64,000 nt of DNA from Lachnospiraceae bacterium (GCA_014804755.1 JAAUZE010000028.1:1-64000); one strand, 5' to 3'; positions 54,701 through 62,818 are shown, numbered from the stretch's first letter. A program made the numbers and translations. Notes: a model not told the origin generated them from the letters alone.

Positions 54701-54845
54701 CCGCGATCTGCACCATCGTCGGCTTTGTCACCTTTAAGCCCGCAAAAAGCCCGACTCCGAGCGCAGTGATCGCCATGATCGCGATATAGCGCCCAAAGCT
54801 TCCTGTAATTTCCCTTCTTGTTGTTCTTCTCATCATGGATTTCAT
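51729..54845 (-). CDS. FtsX-family ABC permease with large coiled-coil domain
   Basis: 1038 aa. An N-terminal helix (IAIMAITALGVGLFAGLK) is followed by an extracytoplasmic domain and a long coiled coil (about 255-500, KAEEELADAFEELTKAQQEI). The first FtsX three-helix module (VFPVFFFLVAALVCITTMN) comes next, then a second extracytoplasmic domain, then a C-terminal FtsX module (IVVLVTFCAAALAFIVLYNL). This is an ABC3-type exporter or mechanotransmission permease. It contains three 18-residue repeats (QLSAEELAAMQAQMQ). It pairs with the ATPase at 54906. Start 54845 is likely, though GGAGG is rather far upstream. Confidence 0.87.
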   Translation of the reverse strand: MKSMMRRTTRREITGSFGRYIAIMAITALGVGLFAGLKVTKPTMVQIADAYVTKHQLYDYRLISTFGLEEQDVDAFSSLPYVRAAEGAVFADVIYYMGEDDASRVASVHSMTQELNTLELRAGRMPEAADECVVDDHVFSEDVIGEVFYVAEDNSEDTLELLTFREYKIVGLVSSPAYLNFERGNTSVGNGVVSCFAYMPVEGFCFDYYSELYVKLDSDLEIHSDAYQEEADAHQDEIEGLLIAANDRRYDSVVSDARKEIDEAQETLDDEAAKAEEELADAFEELTKAQQEIDDNRKLLEEQEQELKDAETALTQGLADIDDGIRQLEEAIEEVNNGLAQLRELEQMQAGMQGAGQLSAEELAAMQAQMQGGGQLSAEELAAMQAQMQELQAQIQEVTQTLETLQTNLAALRAQRSVLAEQLVQVQESFYEISDAYVTLHEAQAELDDGWTEYEDGRSEYESKIDEGQQEIDDAINELEELEKPSYYLLTRNENIGYVSFDNDSSIVAGMANVFPVFFFLVAALVCITTMNRMVEEQRTQIGVLKALGYSKAAIMGKYMVYSGSAAMIGCISGFLIGSYVFPNVIWTVYGIMYSVGGSGYLIDVPLAGISVVVALICSIGTTWLSCRMELGSVAAELIRPKTPKAGKRIFLEYIPFVWKRMKFLHKVSARNIFRYKKRFFMMVLGVGGCTALLLTGLGIKDSIADVVTEQYDRIQTYDMAVSFRNAPTDAQRVEFAEDTQGMLESSIYYMQTSVDISFNRITKSIDLVVPEDAEQITEVLRLFDEKGEAIAYPGVGEAVISSKCAQKLGLQIGDTVTIRDGDMRELHVKVSGICTNYVYNYVYLCAETYSGQLGREPEYKSMWCNIAEGQDVHEVGARIMSEENTASANITEDMKQRFTSMMSSLNYIVVLVTFCAAALAFIVLYNLTNINITERIREIATIKVLGFYPAETAAYVFRENLVLTGMGAVVGIPIGIWLHRFVMDKIDIDIVNFQVRILPRSYVFGIVLTFVFAMLVNGVMYLKLQRINMAESLKSIE
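53679..53800. repeat. 54-bp tandem repeat within the permease gene
   Basis: CTGCATCTGCGCCTGCAT recurs at 53679 and 53733, and a shorter related copy begins at 53787, exactly 54 bp (18 codons) apart. It encodes the Gln/Ala/Met-rich part of the coiled coil. Confidence 0.85.
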
Positions 54846-54905
54846 AAAAACCCATTCCTCCAAACGCTTCTATCAACCATAGTTCATTCCGACATACGTG
54901 TCATT

Positions 54906-55610
54906 TTACCATTCAATCTCTTCCACCGGAACGATATGTTCATTTTTTTCTTCAGACGTGATCGTTCCGTTTTTCACTGTGATAATACGGTCTGCCATTG
55001 CCGTAAGCGCCTGATTATGCGTAATGACAACGACCGTCTTGCCGCTTTTTCTGCAGGTATCCTGAAGCAGCTTCAGCACCGCTTTACCTGTATTGTAATC
55101 AAGCGCGCCCGTCGGTTCGTCGCACAAAAGCAGCTTCGGATTCTTGGCAAGCGCCCGCGCGATGGCAACCCGCTGCTGCTCGCCACCGGAGAGCTGGGCC
55201 GGGAAATTGCCCGCGCGCTCCTTTAAGCCGACCTCCTCAAGCACCTTGCCCGCATCCATCGGATTTTTGCAGATCTGCGCCGCAAGCTCCACATTTTCAA
55301 GCGCGGTCAGGTTGCCGACCAGATTATAAAACTGAAACACAAAGCCAATATCATGGCGGCGGTAAGTGGTCAGCTTCTTTGCGGAATAACCCGATATTTC
55401 CGCTCCGTCCAAAAGTACCCTGCCCTCAGACAACGTGTCCATACCGCCTAAAATATTAAGAATGGTCGTCTTTCCCGCTCCCGACGCCCCCACGATCACG
55501 CAGAACTCGCCTTGTTCAATCTGAAAGCTCACATCCCGGAGCGCCTCGATCGTAACCTCACCCATGTGATATGTTTTTTTTACATGATCAAATTCCACAA
55601 ACGCACTCAT
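54906..55610 (-). CDS. ABC transporter ATP-binding protein (LolD/MacB type)
   Basis: Walker [11 protein letters not shown] loop [13 protein letters not shown], signature [19 protein letters not shown], Walker [17 protein letters not shown], switch VITHNQALT. All are typical of ATPases that drive FtsX/MacB permeases. Start at 55610 ([12 protein letters not shown]) with AAGAGAGG upstream; the frame is open further but not supported. It lies 60 bp upstream of the permease, in the same operon. Confidence 0.92.
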   Translation of the reverse strand: MSAFVEFDHVKKTYHMGEVTIEALRDVSFQIEQGEFCVIVGASGAGKTTILNILGGMDTLSEGRVLLDGAEISGYSAKKLTTYRRHDIGFVFQFYNLVGNLTALENVELAAQICKNPMDAGKVLEEVGLKERAGNFPAQLSGGEQQRVAIARALAKNPKLLLCDEPTGALDYNTGKAVLKLLQDTCRKSGKTVVVITHNQALTAMADRIITVKNGTITSEEKNEHIVPVEEIEW

Positions 55611-55745
55611 ACCATACCTCTCTTCATGCACACCGCAAAATACTGTCCAGCCAAATTTCCGTATGCAGCTATCCGCCGCCTCGGTTATAACGATCATCGG
55701 CTCTGCTGCACTACTCAGTCACAACAGCTGCTGCTCTGATTGCCG

Positions 55746-56189
55746 TCACTCCCGCTCACTCATCATCTCGTCCAAATAGCCTCTGTCCCACAACAGGATT
55801 TTGAGCTTCTTTGCAGCTTCCACCGCGGGCTTTGTAAAATACTGGTTCGTCAGCACTGCACCGACCATACAGTCATAATAGTCCCTGCCCGCATATGCCT
55901 CCTGCACCGCCTTTACGCCGACCGGCGAAGCGTATGCCTTGCACTGGATCGCATAGCTGATGCCGTCCTTTTCCGCGAGAATATCCACCCCGTAATCGCC
56001 GCTCCCCTTTGTCACCCTGACATCGCAAAATCCGTGCTCTTGCAACAGTTCCGCGCAAAAATATTCAAATTCATGCCCCTCCATGTCGTCAATGCGGGAG
56101 GGCTTTTGACGCGTGCGCACATACCGCCACAGCAGACACAAACACGCCGCAGCAGCGGCAATGACCGCCGCTATGATCCAATTGTTCAT
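55746..56189 (-). CDS. Membrane-anchored Mrr-type restriction-endonuclease-like protein
   Basis: An N-terminal membrane helix (NNWIIAAVIAAAAACLCLLW) is followed by a PD-(D/E)xK domain. EFEYFCAELLQEHGF, the catalytic pattern GSGDYGVDILAEKDG and QCKAYASPVGVKAVQEAYAG match Mrr_cat. 147 aa. Small membrane-anchored versions are common in Firmicutes; function unknown and possibly not restriction. Start at 56189; the frame opens further upstream without a ribosome site. Confidence 0.8.
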   Translation of the reverse strand: MNNWIIAAVIAAAAACLCLLWRYVRTRQKPSRIDDMEGHEFEYFCAELLQEHGFCDVRVTKGSGDYGVDILAEKDGISYAIQCKAYASPVGVKAVQEAYAGRDYYDCMVGAVLTNQYFTKPAVEAAKKLKILLWDRGYLDEMMSERE

Positions 56190-56218
56190 TTTTGTTCCCG
56201 CCTGACAGCCCGCTGTTT

Positions 56219-56704
56219 TTAGGACTGTTTTCCGTTTCCTTTTTTCCGGCGCTTTCCCGTCATACTCTCCACGCGCAGGCAAAACACATTTGTCACTGCC
56301 ATCATATCTTTATTAAAAGGAAAATCCTCACTGTGATACTGGCGCATCAGACACAACAGCGCCTCATATTTCTCATCTTCGTTTAACAGCGACACGGTGC
56401 CGCTTCCGATCACGCTCTCATATTCCATCGTACAGCTATGTTTGTCATCATCCAGCACGAGCCGGTGCGCGCAATCCATCTCAAACGCCGCTCTCGGCTG
56501 ACGCTTCATGACCTCGTACTTTTTTCCTTCGGCAGCGCCGTGAAAAAATAATGTAACCCCGCCGTCTCGCACCTGCATCCCGAAATTCAGCGGCACGATA
56601 TAAGGGATCTCCCCGTCCTGAAAGGCAAGACGGCAGACGTCGCAGCGCCGCATGACCGCCACCAGTTCATCAAACTCCGTAATTTCTCTGTCGTGTCTTC
56701 TCAT
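56219..56704 (-). CDS. NimA-like pyridoxamine 5'-phosphate oxidase-family flavoprotein
   Basis: A split-barrel FMN protein of about 161 aa: MRRHDREITEFDELVAVMRR, PYIVPLNFGMQV, LFFHGAAEGKKYEVMKRQPRAAFEMD, YESVIGSGTVSLL. This fits the NimA/5-nitroimidazole reductase-like group. Activity against nitroimidazoles cannot be inferred. Start at 56704 with GGGGG upstream; an earlier Met at 56776 is less likely. It precedes the Mrr-like gene. Confidence 0.82.
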   Translation of the reverse strand: MRRHDREITEFDELVAVMRRCDVCRLAFQDGEIPYIVPLNFGMQVRDGGVTLFFHGAAEGKKYEVMKRQPRAAFEMDCAHRLVLDDDKHSCTMEYESVIGSGTVSLLNEDEKYEALLCLMRQYHSEDFPFNKDMMAVTNVFCLRVESMTGKRRKKGNGKQS

Positions 56705-57027
56705 GATATGTCCCCCATCCCTGCCGCTTTCACCCGATTGCTGCTCCAATCCGGGCATTTCCATGAGGTCATTCATCCTCTCATGTCAATTTCCGCAGGG
56801 GTACTCTATGCACATTTTCCCAGTGTACTGACACGGTCGCAAAAAGGGTTATGTCGCCATAGCCCTGTCGCTTACATCATAGCATATTTAAGCAGAGAAT
56901 GAAACGCAAAATTACGCGATTTTGAGTATTTTTATCATTTGGAAGTTTAACACCTAATCGACTTGAAATAATCCGCAAAGCCAGTAATAGCTTAATTTTT
57001 TCAAAATGCGTCCGTGTTAATTCTCTA

Positions 57028-57057
57028 TTGCAAACGGATGCTGGATGGGTGTATGAT
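57028..57057 (+). promoter_or_regulatory. Candidate promoter for the 57133 gene
   Basis: TTGCAA (57028-57033), 18 bp, TATGAT (57052-57057). The 428-bp gap 56705-57132 otherwise holds only AT-rich sequence and the upstream region of the NimA-like gene. Confidence 0.5.
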
Positions 57058-57132
57058 AAACTTCATGATTACAGGGTTCGTTGAGCGGTTCCTGTGATAA
57101 ATAGAATTGAGATATAGGGAGCTTTGAACAAA

Positions 57133-57801
57133 ATGAGAAGGAAAGTGCTGCGTTTTGATATCTGGCTGTGTCTGCTGATTGCTTATTTGATTTCCATAGG
57201 GACAGGAAAATGCTATGAATTAATCGTCCCCTACTCATCCGCAGATTATAATGCTTATGTGGCGGAACACAAAGTGGATGCGGGAGTTGTCGGCGGGATT
57301 GCCGGGGACGAGATTCCGAGAGCCCAAAGTGTGGAAGATCTTTTGAAATATGATGTCTTTACGGTAGTGTCACCGGGAATCGAATACCGCAACAGAGGTG
57401 CAGGATACCATGGAAGCCATTATCTGTATGCTCTTACACTTCCATCCGGGGAGCGGGTGGCAGCACTGATCAATGGCGATTCAGTGGTGTCTGCCGGCGC
57501 GGATATTTTTTCGGGGGACAATATTCTTCCTGTGGGAAGAGTGGTCTATGAGGATTTGACAGAAGATACGAGCTTCCTTGATCAGATTGAGTACAGCGAA
57601 CCATTAAGCCGCAGGGATTTCTATGTGGATATGGCAGGGAACGGCATGACGATGAGCGAGGATAGCTTCAAGGAAGCCCATGACAGTTTTAGAAATATGG
57701 TACAGGTCATCACTGTTTTGATCTGCTTTCCCCTTCTGCATATGCTCGGCTCAAAGATGGGAATCTTTCCCGCTTTTTATATCAGGAAAAAGAACAGATA
57801 A
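57133..57801 (+). CDS. Hypothetical membrane protein, 222 aa
   Basis: Family not recognised. A membrane helix near the N-terminus (FDIWLCLLIAYLISIG) and another near the C-terminus (VQVITVLICFPLLHML) flank ~150 extracytoplasmic residues (DAGVVGGIAGDEIPRAQ, LTLPSGERVAALINGDSV). The ATG at 57133 is preferred over a TTG at 57124, with AGGGAG upstream. Single gene with its own promoter. Confidence 0.6.
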   Translation: MRRKVLRFDIWLCLLIAYLISIGTGKCYELIVPYSSADYNAYVAEHKVDAGVVGGIAGDEIPRAQSVEDLLKYDVFTVVSPGIEYRNRGAGYHGSHYLYALTLPSGERVAALINGDSVVSAGADIFSGDNILPVGRVVYEDLTEDTSFLDQIEYSEPLSRRDFYVDMAGNGMTMSEDSFKEAHDSFRNMVQVITVLICFPLLHMLGSKMGIFPAFYIRKKNR

Positions 57802-58037
57802 CCATAAAATCCCTACCTGTTCTCATCCACAACAGTCCTTATTCCACTTGAAAAGAAACTCATGGATATTTACATGTCGCAGTTCATCTTCTGCATCGAT
57901 GTGGGTCTTTCTTCCAAATACAAACAGGTAGTTCTATAACTACGGCAAAGAGGACGGGACCCGCGACTTTATCACTACACAGCCGGTGAAGAAGCTCAAA
58001 GCGCAACTCAGCGTCTCCCTAATTTTACAATTTAGTA
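57802..58037. other. Non-coding stretch with possible gene debris
   Basis: Short open stretches read LMDIYMSQFIFCIDVGLSS and YNYGKEDGTRDFITTQPV in different frames, neither with a start and ribosome site. They look like remnants of a lost gene, unidentified. Confidence 0.35.
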
Positions 58038-58098
58038 TTGACATTCACAGACTATCGTGATAGTCTACCCTTAAAGACGCAGACTATCGTGATAGTCT
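58038..58098 (+). promoter_or_regulatory. Promoter and twin operators of the third BlaI-BlaR pair
   Basis: TTGACA (58038-58043), 17 bp, TAGTCT (58061-58066). The 18-bp dyad AGACTATCGTGATAGTCT occurs twice (58049-58066, covering the spacer and -10, and 58081-58098). Confidence 0.85.
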
Positions 58099-58185
58099 AT
58101 CATCACAAAAGAGTTTTGCTTACGCGAATCTCTTTACGGAGAAGCATGCTTACCTAAAATACAATCAAATCAGGAGGTGACGATC

Positions 58186-58539
58186 ATGAAATTATTTGAT
58201 TCCGAACTGAAAGTCATGGAAGTCTTGTGGGAGCAGGAACCGAGATCTGCCAAAGAAATCGTAGACATCCTTTCGGAAAAAATCGGCTGGAACAAAAATA
58301 CGACTTACACGGTCATCAAAAAATGCATTGAAAAGGGTGCGATTGAACGTGAGGAGCCGGGCTTTATCTGCAAATCTCTTGTGAGCCGCGACGAAGTAGC
58401 GCAGAGCGAAACGGAACAGCTGATCGACAAAATGTTCGGTGGCTCAAGCGAGCTTTTTTTCTCCTCATTTCTCAAAAATCAGGGGCTTTCGGAGGATGAT
58501 GCCGCACGGCTCGCAAAAATGATCCATGACGCGAAATAA
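58186..58539 (+). CDS. BlaI/MecI-family transcriptional repressor
   Basis: A 117-aa repressor: KLFDSELKVMEVLWEQEPRSAKEIVDIL, NKNTTYTVIKKCIEKG, and a C-terminal dimer helix (MFGGSSELFFSSFLKN). AGGAGG lies nine bases before the ATG at 58186; the frame opens earlier at a GTG in that site. Expected to bind the twin dyads upstream. It precedes the M56 gene by 15 bp. Confidence 0.92.
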   Translation: MKLFDSELKVMEVLWEQEPRSAKEIVDILSEKIGWNKNTTYTVIKKCIEKGAIEREEPGFICKSLVSRDEVAQSETEQLIDKMFGGSSELFFSSFLKNQGLSEDDAARLAKMIHDAK

Positions 58540-58554
58540 GAAAGGATGATGACA

Positions 58555-60138
58555 ATGATAAATTTTACAATGAATATGCCCTTTTATTTAATGATTTTTT
58601 ATGGAAGTATGATGATCGCGATTGTTCTTGTGCTGCGCAGTCTGTTAAAAAATAAGCTGCCGAAGTTTGTGTTTCCCATCCTTTGGGGCGTGATCCTGCT
58701 GCGCCTGCTGATCCCTTTTTCCGTGAGCAGCCCGCTGAGCATGAAAGTCCCCTTTACCATAAACTTTCCTTTGATGGAACAAGCCACCACTGCCATTGCA
58801 GTGGACGAGTATGTTCTTTACGACGGTTCTATCAGTCAGACACAGAATTCTTCGCCTACGGTTGAGATGGCTGACACCGACGCGCTCATGGCGGGCGGCG
58901 CCATAAGTCAGGAGACCGCGTATTACGAGGAAACCGGGTATTCTCGTTATTTTACGGAATACCCCGGCATGTTATGGCGAATCCTTACATTCCTTTATTT
59001 TCCGGGACTTATCATCACGGCAGGCATTCTTCTTTATCAAAAATACCGCTATTCGGTGCGCTTAAAGGATTCCCTCTTAGTGGAGCATAACGAAACGATC
59101 AACGCGCTTCTTCGGGAAATGAATATGGGGCACATACTGGTGTTTACAAATGATCAGATTGCCTCACCGCTCGTAAGCGGTCTGATCGCGCCCAAGATTT
59201 ATCTCCCCACACGCATGGATTTTAACAACAAAGAGCTGCTGCGTCATATTCTCTGCCATGAAGTCATGCATATCCGCCGCGGGGATAACCTATTCAAATT
59301 CATCATGCTTGTAACACTATGCATTCACTGGTTCAATCCCTTGGTCTGGATCATGTCCAGATACATGGCATCCGATATGGAAACAGCGTGCGACGAGGCG
59401 GTTCTTCGTCTGTATCAAGACGAGGACGCGAAAAAAAGCTACGCGTTCAGCCTGCTTGCCATGGCGATCACCGGGAGCCGCCCGACGTTACTCTACAGCG
59501 CCTTTTCCAAAACCGCAGTCGAGCGGCGCGTTTCGAGCATTCTGCGTTACAAAAAAGCACCGGTGCTTGTGATTGCGCTCTCCATCTGCTTTGTTCTATG
59601 CGGCTCCGTTGTGTTCGCCACGGGCGGACAGGCTCCTTTTGATCCGTACTTTACGTCTTTTTGCAGCTCCGACACCTGCCGTTTCGGCGTGCGTGTCACC
59701 TTGACAAGGGGCGTCTCACTCGGTGAAAATGCCGAGCGCAGAGCGGAACAAGTTATTTTTGATGTGATGCATGAGGACACCTCAAACGACCCCGATGTGT
59801 TAAGCGACCGCATCAAGAAAGCGTTATCCGAGGAATTTCATGTGGAAGCAGGTGCGTTTGCAGCGGACCTTTCACTTATCTTAGACCGTGAGGAGCTTTT
59901 TGAAGAATACGCCAAATGGGGACTTGTCCGTCCCAATATGCAAAACGATACGCTGCGCTATAACGGCGAAACGATCCGCCGATTTTCTGATGAAATGCTC
60001 GGCAGGTATCAGTCACAGCAGGAGGGTACGGTCGATATTACGATCACCCGCGACCGCCTCGGTTATATCACCGCCGTCACGGCATTCCATGCGGGAGACG
60101 CCGAGTATGACCGGCGAACCCATAATTGGTATGATTAA
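58555..60138 (+). CDS. BlaR1/MecR1-type M56 family membrane metallopeptidase
   Basis: N-terminal helices (PFYLMIFYGSMMIAIVLVL, FPILWGVILLRLLIPF), then LCHEVMHIRRGDN (HExxH, ~242) and MASDMETACDEAVLRLY. A last helix (VLVIALSICFVLCGSVVF, ~345) leads to a ~170-residue extracytoplasmic domain. That domain has no Ser-x-x-Lys beta-lactam-binding motif that I can see, so the signal is unknown. Start 58555 with AAAGG upstream. Its TAA stop belongs to repeat element D. Confidence 0.9.
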   Translation: MINFTMNMPFYLMIFYGSMMIAIVLVLRSLLKNKLPKFVFPILWGVILLRLLIPFSVSSPLSMKVPFTINFPLMEQATTAIAVDEYVLYDGSISQTQNSSPTVEMADTDALMAGGAISQETAYYEETGYSRYFTEYPGMLWRILTFLYFPGLIITAGILLYQKYRYSVRLKDSLLVEHNETINALLREMNMGHILVFTNDQIASPLVSGLIAPKIYLPTRMDFNNKELLRHILCHEVMHIRRGDNLFKFIMLVTLCIHWFNPLVWIMSRYMASDMETACDEAVLRLYQDEDAKKSYAFSLLAMAITGSRPTLLYSAFSKTAVERRVSSILRYKKAPVLVIALSICFVLCGSVVFATGGQAPFDPYFTSFCSSDTCRFGVRVTLTRGVSLGENAERRAEQVIFDVMHEDTSNDPDVLSDRIKKALSEEFHVEAGAFAADLSLILDREELFEEYAKWGLVRPNMQNDTLRYNGETIRRFSDEMLGRYQSQQEGTVDITITRDRLGYITAVTAFHAGDAEYDRRTHNWYD

Positions 60139-60187
60139 AAAAGAACGCTGCGCGTTCTTTCGGGACTGAGGAATTTCCTATAAGGTA
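60136..60187 (+). repeat. Hairpin-tail intergenic element D (minimal form)
   Basis: TAAAAAAGAACGC-TGC-GCGTTCTTT followed directly by tail CGGGACTGAGGAATTTCC-TATAAG; the second hairpin is absent. The first TAA is the stop codon of the M56 gene. Confidence 0.82.
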
Positions 60188-60221
60188 AAAAGATTTCTGC
60201 CTCATAAGAAATGGCAGAAAC

Positions 60222-60260
60222 GAAGTCAGGCGGAAATGTGAAACATTTCCGCCTGACTTC
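60222..60260. terminator. Perfect 18-bp hairpin between convergent genes
   Basis: GAAGTCAGGCGGAAATGT (60222-60239), a GAA loop, and the exact complement to 60260. There is no T run on either side. It lies between the M56 gene and the Cys-rich gene. Confidence 0.7.
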
Positions 60261-60311
60261 TACATGCAGGAATACACACGCTGTTACGAAGCTTCTCCGG
60301 TCATCCAAAAA

Positions 60312-60752
60312 TCACTCTCTGTATGCCTCGGCAATTTTGATGGATTTTTCCGGAAAATCGGCCTGCACCTTCATTAAGTACTGCAGCGTGCTTCCTTCGT
60401 ATGTCTGCACATCGCCGAACAATCCGACTTCATAGCAGTTGCGGATCACATTAATGATACAATCCTCAACATGATCCTCTTTGCAATCTTTACATTCTTT
60501 CAAAATATGCGCGATGGCTATTTCTAATTCTACTTCATCAAATGCCTTATAATCCATAGTCGGAATTCTCTCCGTCCCGTTCGGCACTTCTTTTTGGGGC
60601 TTCTTTTGATATTCTTTGATACACTCTTTTGCAAAACCGATAATGCACGCCTCTCCCTGGCATTGTCCGCATGCAGCCTCGCTGATGCAGCAATTCTGTA
60701 AATCCTCCCACACCAACTGGGCATTCAATCCCTTTTTATGTACTTCTGACAT
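60312..60752 (-). CDS. Cys-rich hypothetical protein, 146 aa
   Basis: Family not recognised. Ten cysteines, including the clusters QNCCISEAACGQCQGEAC (about 20-37), KECKDCKEDHVEDC (about 85-98) and two single Cys. The pattern suggests metal or iron-sulfur binding but fits no motif I know. No signal peptide. GGAGG precedes the ATG. Stands alone, convergent with the M56 gene. Confidence 0.65.
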   Translation of the reverse strand: MSEVHKKGLNAQLVWEDLQNCCISEAACGQCQGEACIIGFAKECIKEYQKKPQKEVPNGTERIPTMDYKAFDEVELEIAIAHILKECKDCKEDHVEDCIINVIRNCYEVGLFGDVQTYEGSTLQYLMKVQADFPEKSIKIAEAYRE

Positions 60753-60853
60753 CGTTTTTACCTCCTGTCATCGCATGCCCATTCGGGCGGTATCATGTCT
60801 ATCGACATGATGATACCATATTACCCAATCTGTGTCAAAATGGGACATCTATT

Positions 60854-61390
60854 TCATGTCAGCACGCCCGCCAGCGCCACGCTCGCCGCGATGCCCGCCA
60901 GCGTGGCGAGAAGCGCACCGGTGAGTGTCCAGCGTGTTTTCGTCACCTTCGCCGCAATAAAATAGACGGACATGGTATAAAAAATTGTCTCCGTACACGA
61001 CAAAAGCAGGGAGGTCAGCGTCCCAATATAACTATCCGTCCCATATTCGCGAAACATATCGAGCGCAAAGCCCGTAGCGGCTGAGGAGGAAAACATACGG
61101 ATAAAAATGAGCGGCATAAGCTGCGCAGGCAGACCCATTTGATCGGTAAAGCCGCGAAACAGCATACTGATCAGATCAAGAAAGCCTGACGCGCGCAAAA
61201 TCCCAACCGCCACCATCAATCCGACCAGTGTCGGCATAATACGGATGACCGTATGAAACCCGTCCGTTGCCCCCTTTACAAAATCCTCATATACTTTTTT
61301 CTTTGCAACAAGCCCCATTGCCACAACATAAAAAATGACAACCGGGATGATGATGTTGGAAATATTGGCAAGCACTGCGGCAAAATTCAT
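60854..61390 (-). CDS. spmB: Spore maturation protein B
   Basis: A 178-aa membrane protein with about five helices: IIIPVVIFYVVAMGLVAKKKVYEDFVKGATDGFHTVIRIMPTLVGLMVA-type start, then a nucleoside-transporter-like gate segment (IFIRMFSSSAATGFAL). Works with SpmA in spore-core dehydration. GGGGAGA lies before the ATG. It is separated from spmA by an inserted AAA gene. Confidence 0.92.
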   Translation of the reverse strand: MNFAAVLANISNIIIPVVIFYVVAMGLVAKKKVYEDFVKGATDGFHTVIRIMPTLVGLMVAVGILRASGFLDLISMLFRGFTDQMGLPAQLMPLIFIRMFSSSAATGFALDMFREYGTDSYIGTLTSLLLSCTETIFYTMSVYFIAAKVTKTRWTLTGALLATLAGIAASVALAGVLT

Positions 61391-61492
61391 GTTGTCTCTC
61401 CCCTATCATCCTTGTAAATATATTTACATACTATGATATGAGGGGTGGTATGGGGGTATTCTTTCGATTCACAATTTACAACTTTTCCTTCC

Positions 61493-62818
61493 TCAAAAAG
61501 AGTCATCCTGTTTTTCTTTTAAAAAACGATTTAGATTTCCGATATTGTAAAGCGGAAAATTTATGAGCCAATCTTGTTCCTTAAATCCGGCCATTGATGC
61601 CCTGACAGCAGTCTTTACTCCATATTTCTGCACAAATACTCTTAGACTTTTTGCTTGCAGATTTTCTTCCGCTTTTACTTCCAATGGCATAATGCAATCG
61701 TCCATTTGAATTAAAAAATCCAACTCAGATGTCGCATTTTCGGCTGACCAATAAAATATGTCATTTTCCGGATGAACAATTAGCTGCTGCAAAACATATT
61801 GTTCCGTCAGCGCACCTTTAAATTCTTCAAAAAGCCTGCTGCCTTCCAATATGATTTTTGCATTCAAACGGGTCATCGCCCCTAATAAACCGATATCAAC
61901 AATAAACAACTTAAATGCCGCAAGATCCTGATATGCCATAAGCGGAAAATCCGGCTTTTTCACTCGGTTTACTCTATATACTAATCCAATATCCATTAAC
62001 CAGGTGATCGCCACTTCATATTCTCTTGCCCTGGCCCCTTCACGAATTAATCCATATATGAACTTCTTGTTTTCTTTTGCCAATTGCGTTGGAATAGAGT
62101 TCCATAACATTCTGATCCGTGTTACAATCTCTTTCGGAGCATGCTTAGACAAATCGTTTTCATATGCATATAACAACCCGTTTTGAATATCTCTTACCTT
62201 TTTCAAATCTCTGTTTGTGACAAACTCCAATACAACTTCCGGCATTCCGCCAATATAATAATAATATTTCAAATAATCCGTATACTTCGTTTTCAGTGCC
62301 TGCATCATATCCAAATCATTTCTGTCCAGTATCTCTAATAGCTTCTCTTCCCCACACGCCAGCAGAAATTCCCGAAATGTCAATGGATATAAATCACAAA
62401 AATCAACTTTTCCCACAGGAAAGGAAGTTCCTTCATGTAACGCGATCCCCAAAAGAGAACCCGCCGCTATAATATGATACTGTGGCGCCAATTCCTGAAA
62501 ATACTTCAAAGATTTTAGCGCTCTTGGTACTTCCTGTACTTCATCAAAAATAATCAATGTATTTTCAGCGTCGATCTGGAATCCCACTTCTATTTCCAGC
62601 ATTTCAATAATCCGATTCACGTCAAATGCTTCCCGAAATACTTCTTTCATTCGCTCGTTTTCATCCATGCTGATATAGGCACATTTCTGAAAATATAACT
62701 TACCGAATTCTCTCATGAGCCAGGTTTTTCCCACCTGCCGCGCCCCACGAATTACTAACGGCTTTCTGTCAGATGCAAATTTCCATGATTCTAACTGCTT
62801 CATTGCTTCTCTATACAT
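61493..62818 (-). CDS. AAA ATPase with DUF4143 domain, inserted between spmA and spmB
   Basis: Walker A GARQVGKT (about 23-30), IIFDEVQEVPRALKSL, AAGSLLGIAL, and C-terminal SELDFLIQ with MPLEVKAEEN. These are the motifs of the gene at 3688, but the two are clearly divergent. Start at 62818 (MYREAMKQLESWK) with AAGAAGG eight bases upstream. It is more AT-rich than its neighbours. Four ~20-bp repeats precede it. It separates genes that are normally adjacent. Confidence 0.87.
   Translation of the reverse strand: MYREAMKQLESWKFASDRKPLVIRGARQVGKTWLMREFGKLYFQKCAYISMDENERMKEVFREAFDVNRIIEMLEIEVGFQIDAENTLIIFDEVQEVPRALKSLKYFQELAPQYHIIAAGSLLGIALHEGTSFPVGKVDFCDLYPLTFREFLLACGEEKLLEILDRNDLDMMQALKTKYTDYLKYYYYIGGMPEVVLEFVTNRDLKKVRDIQNGLLYAYENDLSKHAPKEIVTRIRMLWNSIPTQLAKENKKFIYGLIREGARAREYEVAITWLMDIGLVYRVNRVKKPDFPLMAYQDLAAFKLFIVDIGLLGAMTRLNAKIILEGSRLFEEFKGALTEQYVLQQLIVHPENDIFYWSAENATSELDFLIQMDDCIMPLEVKAEENLQAKSLRVFVQKYGVKTAVRASMAGFKEQDWLINFPLYNIGNLNRFLKEKQDDSF

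Noticed and set aside
58555-60138. Beta-lactam-sensing BlaR1
   Set aside because: No SxxK/KTG-type penicillin-binding domain is seen; the C-terminal domain is unrelated.
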